This document shows positions 28,627 to 38,799 of a DNA stretch of 64,000 nt, piece by piece. A program made the translations under genes and the position numbers. Source of the stretch: Paracoccus thiocyanatus (GTDB taxonomy: Bacteria > Pseudomonadota > Alphaproteobacteria > Rhodobacterales > Rhodobacteraceae); NCBI RefSeq assembly GCF_900156255.1, contig NZ_FTMK01000017.1:18761-82760 (forward strand), written 5' to 3'. The notes below the pieces were generated by a model. That model was given only the letters and a program-made list of their open reading frames with translations. It had not been told where the DNA came from and searched no databases. Position 1 is the stretch's first letter. Every line of letters begins with the position of its first letter.

Positions 28627-31269
28627 TTATTTTTTCCGTCGATCCGCAGCCTGCATGATCTCCAGCCGCTCGATCAACGGTTCGACCGCGCCGTCCCAGT
28701 CGCGCCCGTGCATGTCCTGGCGCGCCCGCGCCGACAGGCGCTGGACCAGGTCCGGGTCGCCGGCCAGGCGGGTCAAGGCGGACAGCGCCTCGGCCACCGT
28801 GTCGTCTTGCGACAGCACCACGCCGTTCTCTCCCTGCCGCACGACCTCGGTCACGGCGCCCGCATCGGTGGCCATGGGGATGACGCCCGACCGCATCGCC
28901 TCCAGGATCGTCAGCGGCAGTCCTTCGTAATACGAAGGCAGGATAAAGACATCCGCCCATTCAAAGGCATCCGCCAGCCCCTCGGGCGTGGTCAGCGGCG
29001 GCTCCAGCAGCCCGGCGATATGGGGCGGGATCTCGGGCGCGTTGTCGCCCAGCACCGCCTTGCCGATCAGCCGCCATTCGACGGGCAGGCGCGCGGCCCC
29101 CGCCGCCTCGACGATCGAGATCAGCCGCTCGACGCCCTTCTGGTGGTCCAGCCGCCCCAGATAGATCACCCGCAGCGGGTCCTGGGGCGACCGCAGCGCG
29201 CGGCGGGCCTCGATCCGGGCCAGGGCGCCCTCCGGCAGATCGAAGCTTGGGGCATTCAGCAGCGGCACGATCTTGTCCGCCGGAATGCCCATGCCGTGGC
29301 ACCAGTCGCCGAGCTGTTCCGAACAGGGCAGCACCAGGTCATAGGCATGTTCAAAGGCCAGGCCCAGATAGGTATTGCCGACCAGCCGCCGGAACGGGCT
29401 TTGATCGCTTAGATGCAGCGACAGCGCGGTCTTGACCCCGAACCGCTTCAGCCGTCCCATCACGCCCGAAATGGCGCCGCCGTGGAAATTGACCACCGCA
29501 TCCAGCCAGGCCAGCATCGCGGTGGCGTGCCGCTGGTCGCCGAACCGCGACCAGTCGGGCACATCGGTGCCCAGATAGTTGGAATTGGCCGGCCCCCAGG
29601 TCGAGAAATTCGCATCCGCCAGAAAGGTGACGCTTTCGAAGGTCTCGCGCCATTCCGCGCTGAACTGGCAGCTTTGCGCCTCCAGCACGAACAGATGCGG
29701 CCGCCAGCCGGCGGATTTCATCGCCCGCGCCGTGTTCAGCGCCACGCGTTCCACGCCGCCGAACTCGACCAGCGGCAGCACAAAGCCGATATCGCGCCCG
29801 CCGCCGGCCACCCTTGGATAGGCGGCATCCGCCTTGGTGGGAACGCGGCTGATTTCCTGCGTGCGTGCGCGCCAGGGAATGTCGGCATTGCGCCAGTCCC
29901 AGCTATGGTTCAGCGCCGCGCGGTGGGCCGAGGCATGGAAGCGCGCGGTCATGGCCACGAAATCATGCGCGGCCGAGGTGTAAAGCCCGTCCCGCCCGGA
30001 AAAAAGCGCCTCGGGCAGTTGCAGCCGCATCAGCGTGGCCGGCATCGCGCAGGGGCTGGACGCGATGCCCGTGGCCCAGGCGATGGAACTGTCGCGCACG
30101 ATGGCTGCAAGCGTGCCGGGCCGCACCATCAGCATGGCGGCGTTCAGGCCGGCGGTCCCTTGCGCCTCATGCTCGCTCCAGCCGATGCGCTCGGCTTCGC
30201 GCGGCTCGATCTCAAGCGCGGTAAAGCAATGCCGGCTCAGCCGGCGTTCCATCGTCCAAAGCACCCCGTGCAGCAGCCGCGCGTCCCGCAACTGCTCCAG
30301 CACGGCCGAATGGGTCATGACCAGGATCGGCGGCATGTGATGCTGGCTGTTGTCGGTCTGGGTGCGCCACCAAAGCTGCTCGAACTCGGCCGCGGGCAGG
30401 CGGCGCGCATCGGCCGCGTCGGGATCGACGGTCAGCAGCACCTCGCCCCGGTCGGCCAGGAAGATGGCATAGCGCGGCGCCTCTTCCTGCTCCAGCTCCA
30501 GCAGCCCGCGCGGGCTGAACAGGCGCTTGTGCTTCTTGCGCATCTCGCTGCGGATCGCATCCGCGTCGCGTTCGGAATCGGCCAGCATGCTTTCGGCGCG
30601 CTTGCGATAGAGAAAGCCGAAATTGTCGATATTGCGCCCCCGGAACCCGGCCTCGGCGGCGGTCAGGAAGAAATCCCAATCCTCGAAGCCGGATTTGAAC
30701 GAGGTATCGAAACAGACCCCGGCGTCGAAGACCTGGCGCCGGATCAGGCTGCCGGCCTCGCAGATGTTCATCACCGTGTGGATCAGCAGCGAATAGTCGC
30801 CGCCATAATCCCCCGCCCAGGTCAGCCCGAACATGTCGATATTGGGATAGATCCACCCCGCATCGGGATGCGCGTCCAGCGCCGCCATGGCGTTGGCCAT
30901 GGCATCGGGGCGCAGCCGGTTGTCGGCATCCAGCATATAGATCGCATCGACCGAGGGCCAGGCCGCCAGCGCATGGCGGATGCCGTGGTTGCGCGCGTCG
31001 CTCAGCCCGCCATTGGGCTTGCGCAGATAGGTGATGCGCTCGGGATAGCTTAGCGCATATTCGCGGCACACCAGGTCGGTTTCCTGATGCGGGCAGCCGT
31101 CATTGACCAGAATTAGCTGGATCGGAAACCCGGCCCGCTGGGCCAGGACGCTTTCGATGGCCTCGGCCAGCAGCACCGAATGGCGAAAGATCGGCACCAC
31201 GACGGCGATGCGCGGGGCGGAGACCGGGGTCGGGTTCAGGTCCCGCGGGCGCAAGGGCGATTGCTGCAT
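28627..31269 (-). CDS. Two-domain glycosyltransferase (GT2-GT4 fusion)
   Basis: The 880-aa protein has two catalytic modules. Residues ~20-260 are GT2 (GT-A fold): VVVPIFRHSVLLAEAIESVL, NDG, and the metal-binding LDADN (D114-D116). Residues ~500-870 are GT4 (GT-B fold): GFVLPLVEFGGVERVALNTA, RVIYLGRLDHQKGVERL, and the EX7E-like PSYYEGLPLTILEAM. The ~240-residue linker has no recognised domain. One polypeptide could add two sugars in succession. No signal peptide or membrane segment is visible, so it acts at the cytoplasmic membrane face. GC-rich, between AT-rich sulfotransferases and the DUF6212-like gene. Confidence 0.85.
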   Translation of the reverse strand: MQQSPLRPRDLNPTPVSAPRIAVVVPIFRHSVLLAEAIESVLAQRAGFPIQLILVNDGCPHQETDLVCREYALSYPERITYLRKPNGGLSDARNHGIRHALAAWPSVDAIYMLDADNRLRPDAMANAMAALDAHPDAGWIYPNIDMFGLTWAGDYGGDYSLLIHTVMNICEAGSLIRRQVFDAGVCFDTSFKSGFEDWDFFLTAAEAGFRGRNIDNFGFLYRKRAESMLADSERDADAIRSEMRKKHKRLFSPRGLLELEQEEAPRYAIFLADRGEVLLTVDPDAADARRLPAAEFEQLWWRTQTDNSQHHMPPILVMTHSAVLEQLRDARLLHGVLWTMERRLSRHCFTALEIEPREAERIGWSEHEAQGTAGLNAAMLMVRPGTLAAIVRDSSIAWATGIASSPCAMPATLMRLQLPEALFSGRDGLYTSAAHDFVAMTARFHASAHRAALNHSWDWRNADIPWRARTQEISRVPTKADAAYPRVAGGGRDIGFVLPLVEFGGVERVALNTARAMKSAGWRPHLFVLEAQSCQFSAEWRETFESVTFLADANFSTWGPANSNYLGTDVPDWSRFGDQRHATAMLAWLDAVVNFHGGAISGVMGRLKRFGVKTALSLHLSDQSPFRRLVGNTYLGLAFEHAYDLVLPCSEQLGDWCHGMGIPADKIVPLLNAPSFDLPEGALARIEARRALRSPQDPLRVIYLGRLDHQKGVERLISIVEAAGAARLPVEWRLIGKAVLGDNAPEIPPHIAGLLEPPLTTPEGLADAFEWADVFILPSYYEGLPLTILEAMRSGVIPMATDAGAVTEVVRQGENGVVLSQDDTVAEALSALTRLAGDPDLVQRLSARARQDMHGRDWDGAVEPLIERLEIMQAADRRKK

Positions 31270-31283
31270 GCTTCGCGCCCCCG

Positions 31284-32699
31284 TCAGAATTGCAAGCAGA
31301 TGTTCGAAAAGGTGGACCAGCCATAATGGTTGCTGGAATGGCCCTGCGGCAGCCGCGTCATCAGATAGATGTCATGCGGGCCATCCAGCGGGCCGGGCGG
31401 CAGCACATGCGCCTGCCCCTCTTCCTCGGGCTGCAACCTGATCCAGCCCGAAGCCAGGGCCGGGTCGAATGCCGGCAGGCGGCCCGGCAGATGCGGCCGC
31501 TGGTCCTGGGGCAGCAGCGCAAGCTGGTATTCCACCGGCGGCGCCTCGGGATGGCGGGTCAGGATCGAGGCGAAGACCTGCCGCATCCCCGGCAGCGCCA
31601 GCCCGGCCAGGACGCCGCAGGCGGTAAGATCGGGCAGCACATGCACCAGCAGCGCGTCGCCGGACTGGAACATGGGCAAGGTGTCGTGCAGCGTCTCCAG
31701 GTTGATGGCGGTGGCCAGGCTGTCGCGCTCGACCCGGCGCAGGCGGTTCTTGCCGCCGACCTGGATCACGGCATTGGCCGGGACCGGCGCCCGCGCGCCG
31801 GCGATCCAGCGCCAGATCTGCAAGGCCGGCAGGGTTTCGACCGGCTGGCCGTCCAGGTCGGGATGGAACCGCGGCTCGGGGTGCTGGACCGCGCTTGCCA
31901 GCCGGATCGTCTCGGTTCCCTGATAGCTCAGGCTCAGCGTCAGGCTGATCGTGTCCGGCCCCAGCGCCCGGTCCAGCGAAAAGCGCAGCCAGCCCTGGGT
32001 CAGCCGCGCGGCGGGCACCTGCCAGATCGCCAGGGTTTCGCTGGTGTCGGGGCTTTGCAGGCTGACATTCAGCACCCCTTCGGCCGGCGGCGTCTCGTTG
32101 GCGATCTGGATCGCGATGTCGCTCAGCCCGACGCTGGAACCGGGCAGCCGCTCGACCAGCCGCGAACCGTTGCGCAGGGTGATCGGCAATTGCCCCGCGA
32201 CCGGCGACAGCGTCGTCTCCAGCTTGCGATGCTGCGGGCCATGGCGATAGACGAATTGCTCAAGATTCTGGAAGCTGGCCTGGATTTCCTCGTGCTGCTG
32301 GCGCAACAGGCCCAGTTCGCGCATGAAGCGGGTCGAACGCTGCGCGCCTTGCTGCTGGGCCTTGGTCAGTTCCGCGACCAGCCATTCCAGCACCTTGGCG
32401 CGGCTGTCGGCGGTGTCGACCATTTCCAGCGGGATCTCTGCCGGGGCGTCGGCGTCCAGCTTGGACTGCCACAGCTTGGCCAGTTGCGCCAGATGCGCCT
32501 TGCCGCCGCTGGACAGCGGCAGCCGGCCGATGGCGCGCAGCGCCACCTGGTCCAGCGGCAGGGCCTGGCCCCGGCCGTCGCTGAACTCGACGGTATCGGA
32601 CGACGCCTGCGCGACGATCAGCGACACCGGCAGCGACAGGGCGCTGACCTTGGCATAGTCTTCCGGCGCCACGAGAACGGAGGCAAATTGCTTGGACAT
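31284..32699 (-). CDS. DUF6212-like protein of polysaccharide locus
   Basis: This 471-aa protein starts MSKQFASVLVAPEDYAK. It has a helical N-terminal half including a coiled-coil-like stretch (residues ~110-165: LTKAQQQ... LRQQHEEIQASFQNLEQFV). The C-terminal half is beta-rich with jelly-roll-like features, ending SSNHYGWSTFSNICLQF. I associate it with DUF6212 from memory; the function of that family is unknown to me. It lies directly upstream of the GT2-GT4 gene (14 bases), suggesting a structural or chain-length/export role. TTG at 32750 is an alternative start without a ribosome site. Confidence 0.6.
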   Translation of the reverse strand: MSKQFASVLVAPEDYAKVSALSLPVSLIVAQASSDTVEFSDGRGQALPLDQVALRAIGRLPLSSGGKAHLAQLAKLWQSKLDADAPAEIPLEMVDTADSRAKVLEWLVAELTKAQQQGAQRSTRFMRELGLLRQQHEEIQASFQNLEQFVYRHGPQHRKLETTLSPVAGQLPITLRNGSRLVERLPGSSVGLSDIAIQIANETPPAEGVLNVSLQSPDTSETLAIWQVPAARLTQGWLRFSLDRALGPDTISLTLSLSYQGTETIRLASAVQHPEPRFHPDLDGQPVETLPALQIWRWIAGARAPVPANAVIQVGGKNRLRRVERDSLATAINLETLHDTLPMFQSGDALLVHVLPDLTACGVLAGLALPGMRQVFASILTRHPEAPPVEYQLALLPQDQRPHLPGRLPAFDPALASGWIRLQPEEEGQAHVLPPGPLDGPHDIYLMTRLPQGHSSNHYGWSTFSNICLQF

Positions 32700-32874
32700 G
32701 AGAATGCGCGACCCTGGTGGATGAAATGGACGGGGCGGCGTAAAGGCCAACTATGTAAACTAAACTCGTCGGTTTTTGCGATATTTGAAGCCGGATGACA
32801 ACCGATTGCTGGCGCCGGGACGACGATTCCCTACGCGGTTGTATTACGGACCTTTCGTGACAGTCATGCAAAGA

Positions 32875-32920
32875 TTTTCCGCCCCCGCGCCGGCCGTTGC
32901 GGGGGTGGCAGCGCGGAAAA
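32875..32920. repeat. Nested inverted repeat (possible terminator or cruciform)
   Basis: TTTTCCGC (32875-32882) pairs with GCGGAAAA (32913-32920), and inside it CCCCCGC pairs with GCGGGGG (899-905 side). The T-run at one end and A-run at the other allow terminator activity in either direction, separating the two divergent transcripts. Confidence 0.45.
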
Positions 32921-32999
32921 CCGCTCATCCGCCCGTTGTATCGGCAACCCCTGCGGCAGCCTTGGCGATAAGCGTAATTACGCCACCTGCCCTGGGTTT

Positions 33000-34271
<1,272 letters not shown>

Positions 34272-34362
34272 GCGCCGTCCCCCCGCTCTTGCATGAGGGC
34301 AAAAAAGCTGCGAATGCCGACGCGAGGGCAGTTCGCTCACCTGACTATCCGGAGAAAAAGTG

Positions 34363-35127
34363 ATGTTCTACTACCAAAACTGTAACCAGAGACTCGGTCC
34401 GCAGCAGATGAACTATCATTTTTCGATTTCGCTGAAGAATATGTATTTCTTTTGTGAGGTGGCGAAATCGGGATGCTCGGCCGTAAAGAAAGAGCTATGG
34501 CGACAGGAAACCATGGATGTGCCCGTGCCGGAGGGCTTTCTGCGGGAAAACCACAACCCCCATGTCCCTTTTCAGCATCAGCTTCTGATCAAGCCTTTCC
34601 AGATGGGCCGCACGAAATTCAACGAGTTCATCAGAGATAGCAACGTCATTAAGTGGGCGGTCGTGCGCAACCCCTTCACGCGGATTCTGTCGGGCTATCT
34701 CGACAAGGTTCGGCGTGACGAGCCCCAGTTCAGAAACATCGCGCACCGGGTGGCAAAACTACGCAACGTTCATGTGTCCGCCGTTGCGCACAATTCCGTA
34801 AGCTTCGAGGAATATTGCGAGGCATTGACGCTGTTCGAACAGCCGCTGGACTTCGATCAGCATTGGCGGCCGCAATACGAACACATCTGTGCCGATATCA
34901 TACCCTATACTTTCTTTGCGAAGCTTGAAACACTGGATGAAGACTCGGGCGACATCGCCCGCCGAATAGGCTTGGCAAAGCTCTCCTTCACCGCCGGGCG
35001 CTCACACGCCACCGGGTCGAATGAAAAGGTGCAGGAATACTACACCCAGAAGACTGCCGATATTGTTCGGAAGGTTTATGCCAACGATTTCGAACATTTC
35101 GGCTATGGCCTTGAACTTCCAAGGTGA
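34363..35127 (+). CDS. Carbohydrate sulfotransferase-like protein
   Basis: The 254-aa protein has FCEVAKSGCSAVKKELW (about residues 29-45), the phosphosulfate loop of the carbohydrate-sulfotransferase (Sulfotransfer_2-like) group. The paired 3'-phosphate motif is AVVRNPFTRILSGYLDK. The C-terminal half ends YANDFEHFGYG, common in bacterial members. ATG 34363 follows GGAG; GTG at 34360 is also possible. Its DNA is AT-richer than glf. It is the fourth sulfotransferase of the locus and the only one on the glf strand. Confidence 0.75.
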   Translation: MFYYQNCNQRLGPQQMNYHFSISLKNMYFFCEVAKSGCSAVKKELWRQETMDVPVPEGFLRENHNPHVPFQHQLLIKPFQMGRTKFNEFIRDSNVIKWAVVRNPFTRILSGYLDKVRRDEPQFRNIAHRVAKLRNVHVSAVAHNSVSFEEYCEALTLFEQPLDFDQHWRPQYEHICADIIPYTFFAKLETLDEDSGDIARRIGLAKLSFTAGRSHATGSNEKVQEYYTQKTADIVRKVYANDFEHFGYGLELPR

Positions 35128-35190
35128 CGTCTGCATCTGGATTTGTCTGATTGAACGAGAAGTAAGCCGGCAGGATGTAGAGGCAGTCCG

Positions 35191-36030
35191 ATGAGGCTAC
35201 TCCGATTTATTACAAGGCGAAAGCATATAGGAGAGGTCAACGCCTCTTCGGACTTTACCTTCCATCTTTCGAACCATCGCCTTCAATACAAGGCGGGCGG
35301 GCGGACGCTAATCGTTTCCTTCGATAACGCCGCCCGGCCGCTTAATGAGAAATACCACGGCCGCCACACCTGGGGCGAGAAGTTCTATCTTGGACAAGGC
35401 CATTCGCTGCTGGGCGTAATTGCACGCAGGCGCGATTGGTATCGCCGCCACGACCTCATAGAAGCATTTGAAGCGATAAAAAATCAGGGCTTCTTTGAAA
35501 GCTTTTCGAATGTTGTCTTTACCGGGGGCTCCATGGGCGGTTATGCGGCAGCGGCCTTTGCTCCCTTTGCGCCGGGATGTAAAGTCCTCGCATATAGCCC
35601 GCAGAGCACTTTGAAACCAGATATTACCCCGTGGGAGAACAGGTTTCCAGAAGGCACAAGGCAGAACTGGTCCCTGCCCTTCTGGGACGGTGCAGACGGC
35701 GTCCGCCATGCCGGCCTATGCTATATTATATACGACAACTTGGATACTTTCGACAGACGACACGCAGACCGCTTGGCCGTGGGGTCGCATGTTGTCAATT
35801 TGCCAATACCGGGCGCTGGACATGGCGGTGCGCCTATGTTGAACCAGATGGGCATTTTCAAAGAGGTCAATCGAGCCATGATCGCTGGTGAACTGGATCC
35901 GAAATGGTTCTTCAGGACTATAAGGGCTCGCCGTGGCACCTTGTTGTATCGCGAAGTCTTGGCGAACCACGCGGTCGCACGAAACCACCCAATCCTTGCC
36001 GAGCGCGTCCATAGGCTAGCCGGCCCATAG
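35191..36030 (+). CDS. Serine-hydrolase-like protein of unknown substrate
   Basis: The 279-aa protein contains VVFTGGSMGGYAAAAFAPF, a nucleophile elbow with Ser114. Later PGAGHGGAPML may supply a catalytic His, and NLDTFDRRHAD an acid. The pattern is that of an alpha/beta hydrolase lacking an obvious lid. AT-rich composition matches the preceding sulfotransferase. In a glycan locus it could remove acyl or other ester groups, but nothing shows the substrate. It is convergent with the GT2 gene at 36071. Confidence 0.6.
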   Translation: MRLLRFITRRKHIGEVNASSDFTFHLSNHRLQYKAGGRTLIVSFDNAARPLNEKYHGRHTWGEKFYLGQGHSLLGVIARRRDWYRRHDLIEAFEAIKNQGFFESFSNVVFTGGSMGGYAAAAFAPFAPGCKVLAYSPQSTLKPDITPWENRFPEGTRQNWSLPFWDGADGVRHAGLCYIIYDNLDTFDRRHADRLAVGSHVVNLPIPGAGHGGAPMLNQMGIFKEVNRAMIAGELDPKWFFRTIRARRGTLLYREVLANHAVARNHPILAERVHRLAGP

Positions 36031-36070
36031 CGCCCAAGCTTCACGGCTTGGCATCCATCCCAAGACCGGA

Positions 36071-36970
36071 TCACACCTTCACGATCCCCGGCCGGAACAC
36101 CGCCCCCCGCGCAATCGCCCGGAAAATCTCTCGCCGCAGTTTCCAGGGCACATTGCCGCCCTTCATCTGCAAATGCACGCCATAGGCAAAGGCCAGGATC
36201 CCCATCCGGCCCCTTTCGCGGCGGCGCCAGGACGCCTCGTTGCGGGCGCCGTATTTGAATTTCCACAGGCTCTTTTCATCCACAAGGGCGAAATTCACCC
36301 CGCGATTGTCGGGCGTGTCGTGGATCACCCGGCTTTCGGGGCAGAAAATCCCCGGATAGGATCGCGACAGCCGCCGGGTATATTCCGCGTCGTCGAACCA
36401 GATGAAATAATCCGCGATCGGCAGGCCGTGCTGTTCCACCGCCCAACGCGGGATCAGGATCGACACGAACGAGGCGGAATCGACCAGCGCCCAGGGCGTC
36501 CGGGCGGTCAGGAAACGCGGCCAGTCCCAGACCGGGCGCGGCGTGTTCATCTCGCACAGCGAGCCGTCGATCCATTCCACCCGCGAACAGGCAAAGCTGG
36601 GCCGCCATTCGTGCTGCGCCTCGAAGGCGGTGATGGCCTGGACCAGGCGCTCGATGGCGTCGGGCTGCGGATAGGCGTCGTCGTCCGAGACCCAGAAATA
36701 ATGCGCGCCCAGCCGATAGGCGGCCTTCAGCCCCTCGTGGAACCCCCCTGCCCCGCCGACATTCTGCGCCAGCCGCAGATAGCGGATGCGCGCGTCGTCC
36801 TGGGCCCGCGCCTCGACCAGCGCCTGGGTGTCGTCGGTCGAGGCATTGTCGACCACCAGGATCACGTCGGGGCGCAGCGTCTGGCCGTCCAGCGCGTCCA
36901 GCACCTTCATCAACTTGGCCGAACGGTTGAACGTCACGATCACCGCCGCCGTCTTGCCCAAAGCACTCAT
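36071..36970 (-). CDS. GT2 glycosyltransferase, galactofuranosyl/rhamnosyl-transferase-like
   Basis: The 299-aa GT-A protein has AAVIVTFNRSAKLMKVLDAL, VVDNASTDDT, the family-specific NVGGAGGFHEGLK and the metal site SDDDAYPQ. The NxGGAGGF motif is shared with GlfT-type galactofuranosyl- and some rhamnosyltransferases, which use furanose or deoxy-sugar donors. With glf nearby, galactofuranose transfer is the favoured but unproven role. It lies 9 bases after the GT4 gene on the same strand. Confidence 0.8.
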   Translation of the reverse strand: MSALGKTAAVIVTFNRSAKLMKVLDALDGQTLRPDVILVVDNASTDDTQALVEARAQDDARIRYLRLAQNVGGAGGFHEGLKAAYRLGAHYFWVSDDDAYPQPDAIERLVQAITAFEAQHEWRPSFACSRVEWIDGSLCEMNTPRPVWDWPRFLTARTPWALVDSASFVSILIPRWAVEQHGLPIADYFIWFDDAEYTRRLSRSYPGIFCPESRVIHDTPDNRGVNFALVDEKSLWKFKYGARNEASWRRRERGRMGILAFAYGVHLQMKGGNVPWKLRREIFRAIARGAVFRPGIVKV

Positions 36971-36979
36971 CTTGAAACA

Positions 36980-38596
36980 CTACTCCTGAAGGCCCGCCGC
37001 GGCCTTCTGATAGACCGGCATCAGCACGTCCTTGGCGGTGGGGTCACTCGTTATCGCAGTCCAGGACCGGACCAGCGCCTCGCGCTGCCGGGACAGGAAA
37101 TCCGCATCGCGCCACAGCCGGTCCACCGCGGCCACGATGCCCTTGACGCAGGCCCGCGGCGCCAGCGGCACCAGCAGGTCCTTGGGCACGATCTCGGCCT
37201 GCGAGCCGACATCAGTCGAAATGGGGATGCAGCCCTGTTCCACCGCTTCATAGCAGACCAGCGCCAGCCCCTCGTTGTTGGACGGCAACAGCAGGATGTC
37301 GGACTGGCGCAGGATCTCGGGCACCGGCGCGTCGGCAGGCAGCAACGCCACCCGGTCGGCCAGGCCGTAACGGCTTATCAGCGCCCGCACCGCGTCCAGG
37401 AACGGCCCCTCGCCCACGATCTTGGCGGCCAGTTCGACATCGTTGCGCCTGGCCCAGTCCGACAGCGCCCGCAACGCCTCGACCAGCACGATCGGCCGCT
37501 TCTGGTAGTAAAGCCGGCCGACAAAGGCCACCTGCAACCGCTTCTTGCCCGGCTGCATGTTCGGTTCGGGCAGGCTGGCGGGATGCCCGCCCCGCTCCAG
37601 CATGCGCCCCAGCCGCACCTGGCCGATGATCTGGAACCTGTCGCGGTAGTAATCGACCAGCTCCCGGCTGATGACATGATGCAGGTCGATGAAGCCCGAC
37701 CAGACCCCGGAGCTGCGCGGAAAGCCGCCATCGGCATGTTCGACGATATGGGTGCTGTCGATCACCCTGATCCAGGGCAGCCTGGCCCGCACCTGCGGCA
37801 GCGATTCGTAAAGCGGCCGGCAATGGTGGATATGGATCAGCCGGATGTTTTCCGCCCGCGCCAGGTTCTCGACATAGCGCGGCCACAGGGGGTGGGGCAG
37901 ATAGCGGTCCAGCCGCAGAAAGGTGACGTCGGGGTGGTCGGGCAGCCTGTCCGCCAGCCGCTGGATCGAAGGCACGCCGGCGGCCACGAAGACCCGCAAG
38001 CCCGCCTCCAGCGCCCAGCGGATGGTGTCGAAGCCCAGCTTCTCGGCACCGCCGACCTCCAGCCAATGCATGCCGATCAGGATGGCTGGGCGCTGGTCCT
38101 GCTGCGCGGGCGCCGGGGCGGCCAGCAGCGCCGAGCCGTCGCCCCGCGGCAGCGGCTGATGCGAATGGCCGCCGGCGCGGCGCTTGCGCTGCATTTCCGC
38201 CTGGTAGCGGACGGTTTCATAGGCCAGCGGCGACAGCCGGTAAAGCGCGCGCAGCCGGCGCATCGGGCTCCAGGGCGCGTCCATCTGCCGGCTTTCGCTG
38301 GGCAGCGGCTTGCGCGGGATCGACACCTGGACGGTGACGACCGGCGCGCCGGGATGGGCGCCGGGGCGGTCCACCTGCCCCAGGAACTCGGCATTCAAGT
38401 GTTCGGGCTGAAAGGTAAAGGCGCCCTCGGTCACCACCGGCGCGCCCCAGACCGGATCCTTGCCCTGATAGACCAGGAAGCTTAGCGCCTGCGTGGGGTA
38501 AAGGCGGGAATAGATGGCGACGATCTCTTGGATTTCGCGCTCGATACGCTGGGCGGTTTCCTCGCCGACGGGGGCGAGTGCGGTCATGCTGGTCAT
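36980..38596 (-). CDS. GT4 glycosyltransferase
   Basis: This 538-aa protein has a GT-B fold in its last ~380 residues: LIGMHWLEVGGAEKLGF (donor loop near residue 180), VAFVGRLYYQKRPIVLVEAL, and EX7E-like PSNNEGLALVCYEAVEQG. The first ~170 residues hold no recognised catalytic motif and may bind acceptor or partner. MTSMTALAP at 38596 is taken as start (a second ATG is at 38587); the longer frame lacks support. It pairs with the downstream GT2 gene in the same transcript. Confidence 0.82.
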   Translation of the reverse strand: MTSMTALAPVGEETAQRIEREIQEIVAIYSRLYPTQALSFLVYQGKDPVWGAPVVTEGAFTFQPEHLNAEFLGQVDRPGAHPGAPVVTVQVSIPRKPLPSESRQMDAPWSPMRRLRALYRLSPLAYETVRYQAEMQRKRRAGGHSHQPLPRGDGSALLAAPAPAQQDQRPAILIGMHWLEVGGAEKLGFDTIRWALEAGLRVFVAAGVPSIQRLADRLPDHPDVTFLRLDRYLPHPLWPRYVENLARAENIRLIHIHHCRPLYESLPQVRARLPWIRVIDSTHIVEHADGGFPRSSGVWSGFIDLHHVISRELVDYYRDRFQIIGQVRLGRMLERGGHPASLPEPNMQPGKKRLQVAFVGRLYYQKRPIVLVEALRALSDWARRNDVELAAKIVGEGPFLDAVRALISRYGLADRVALLPADAPVPEILRQSDILLLPSNNEGLALVCYEAVEQGCIPISTDVGSQAEIVPKDLLVPLAPRACVKGIVAAVDRLWRDADFLSRQREALVRSWTAITSDPTAKDVLMPVYQKAAAGLQE

Positions 38597-38799
38597 GCTG
38601 CTGCGTATCTCGTCTGCCTGCTTCCGGCCCGGATGTAGTCGAGAACGGCCACAAGGAAAAGCCACAAGCGGGCCGTGCCGGAAAACCGGCGCAACTGCGC
38701 AGATTGTTGCCACCCGCCCCGGCCGGGGTTGGGGCTTGCATCCGGCCCGCATTTCCCCCCATCAGGACCAGAACCAGTCCCGGCCGAAAGGAGGCCCGC

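Noticed and set aside
38600..38799. Biotin-responsive BioR site upstream of bioM
   Set aside because: No TTATMKATAA-like sequence was found in the spacer.
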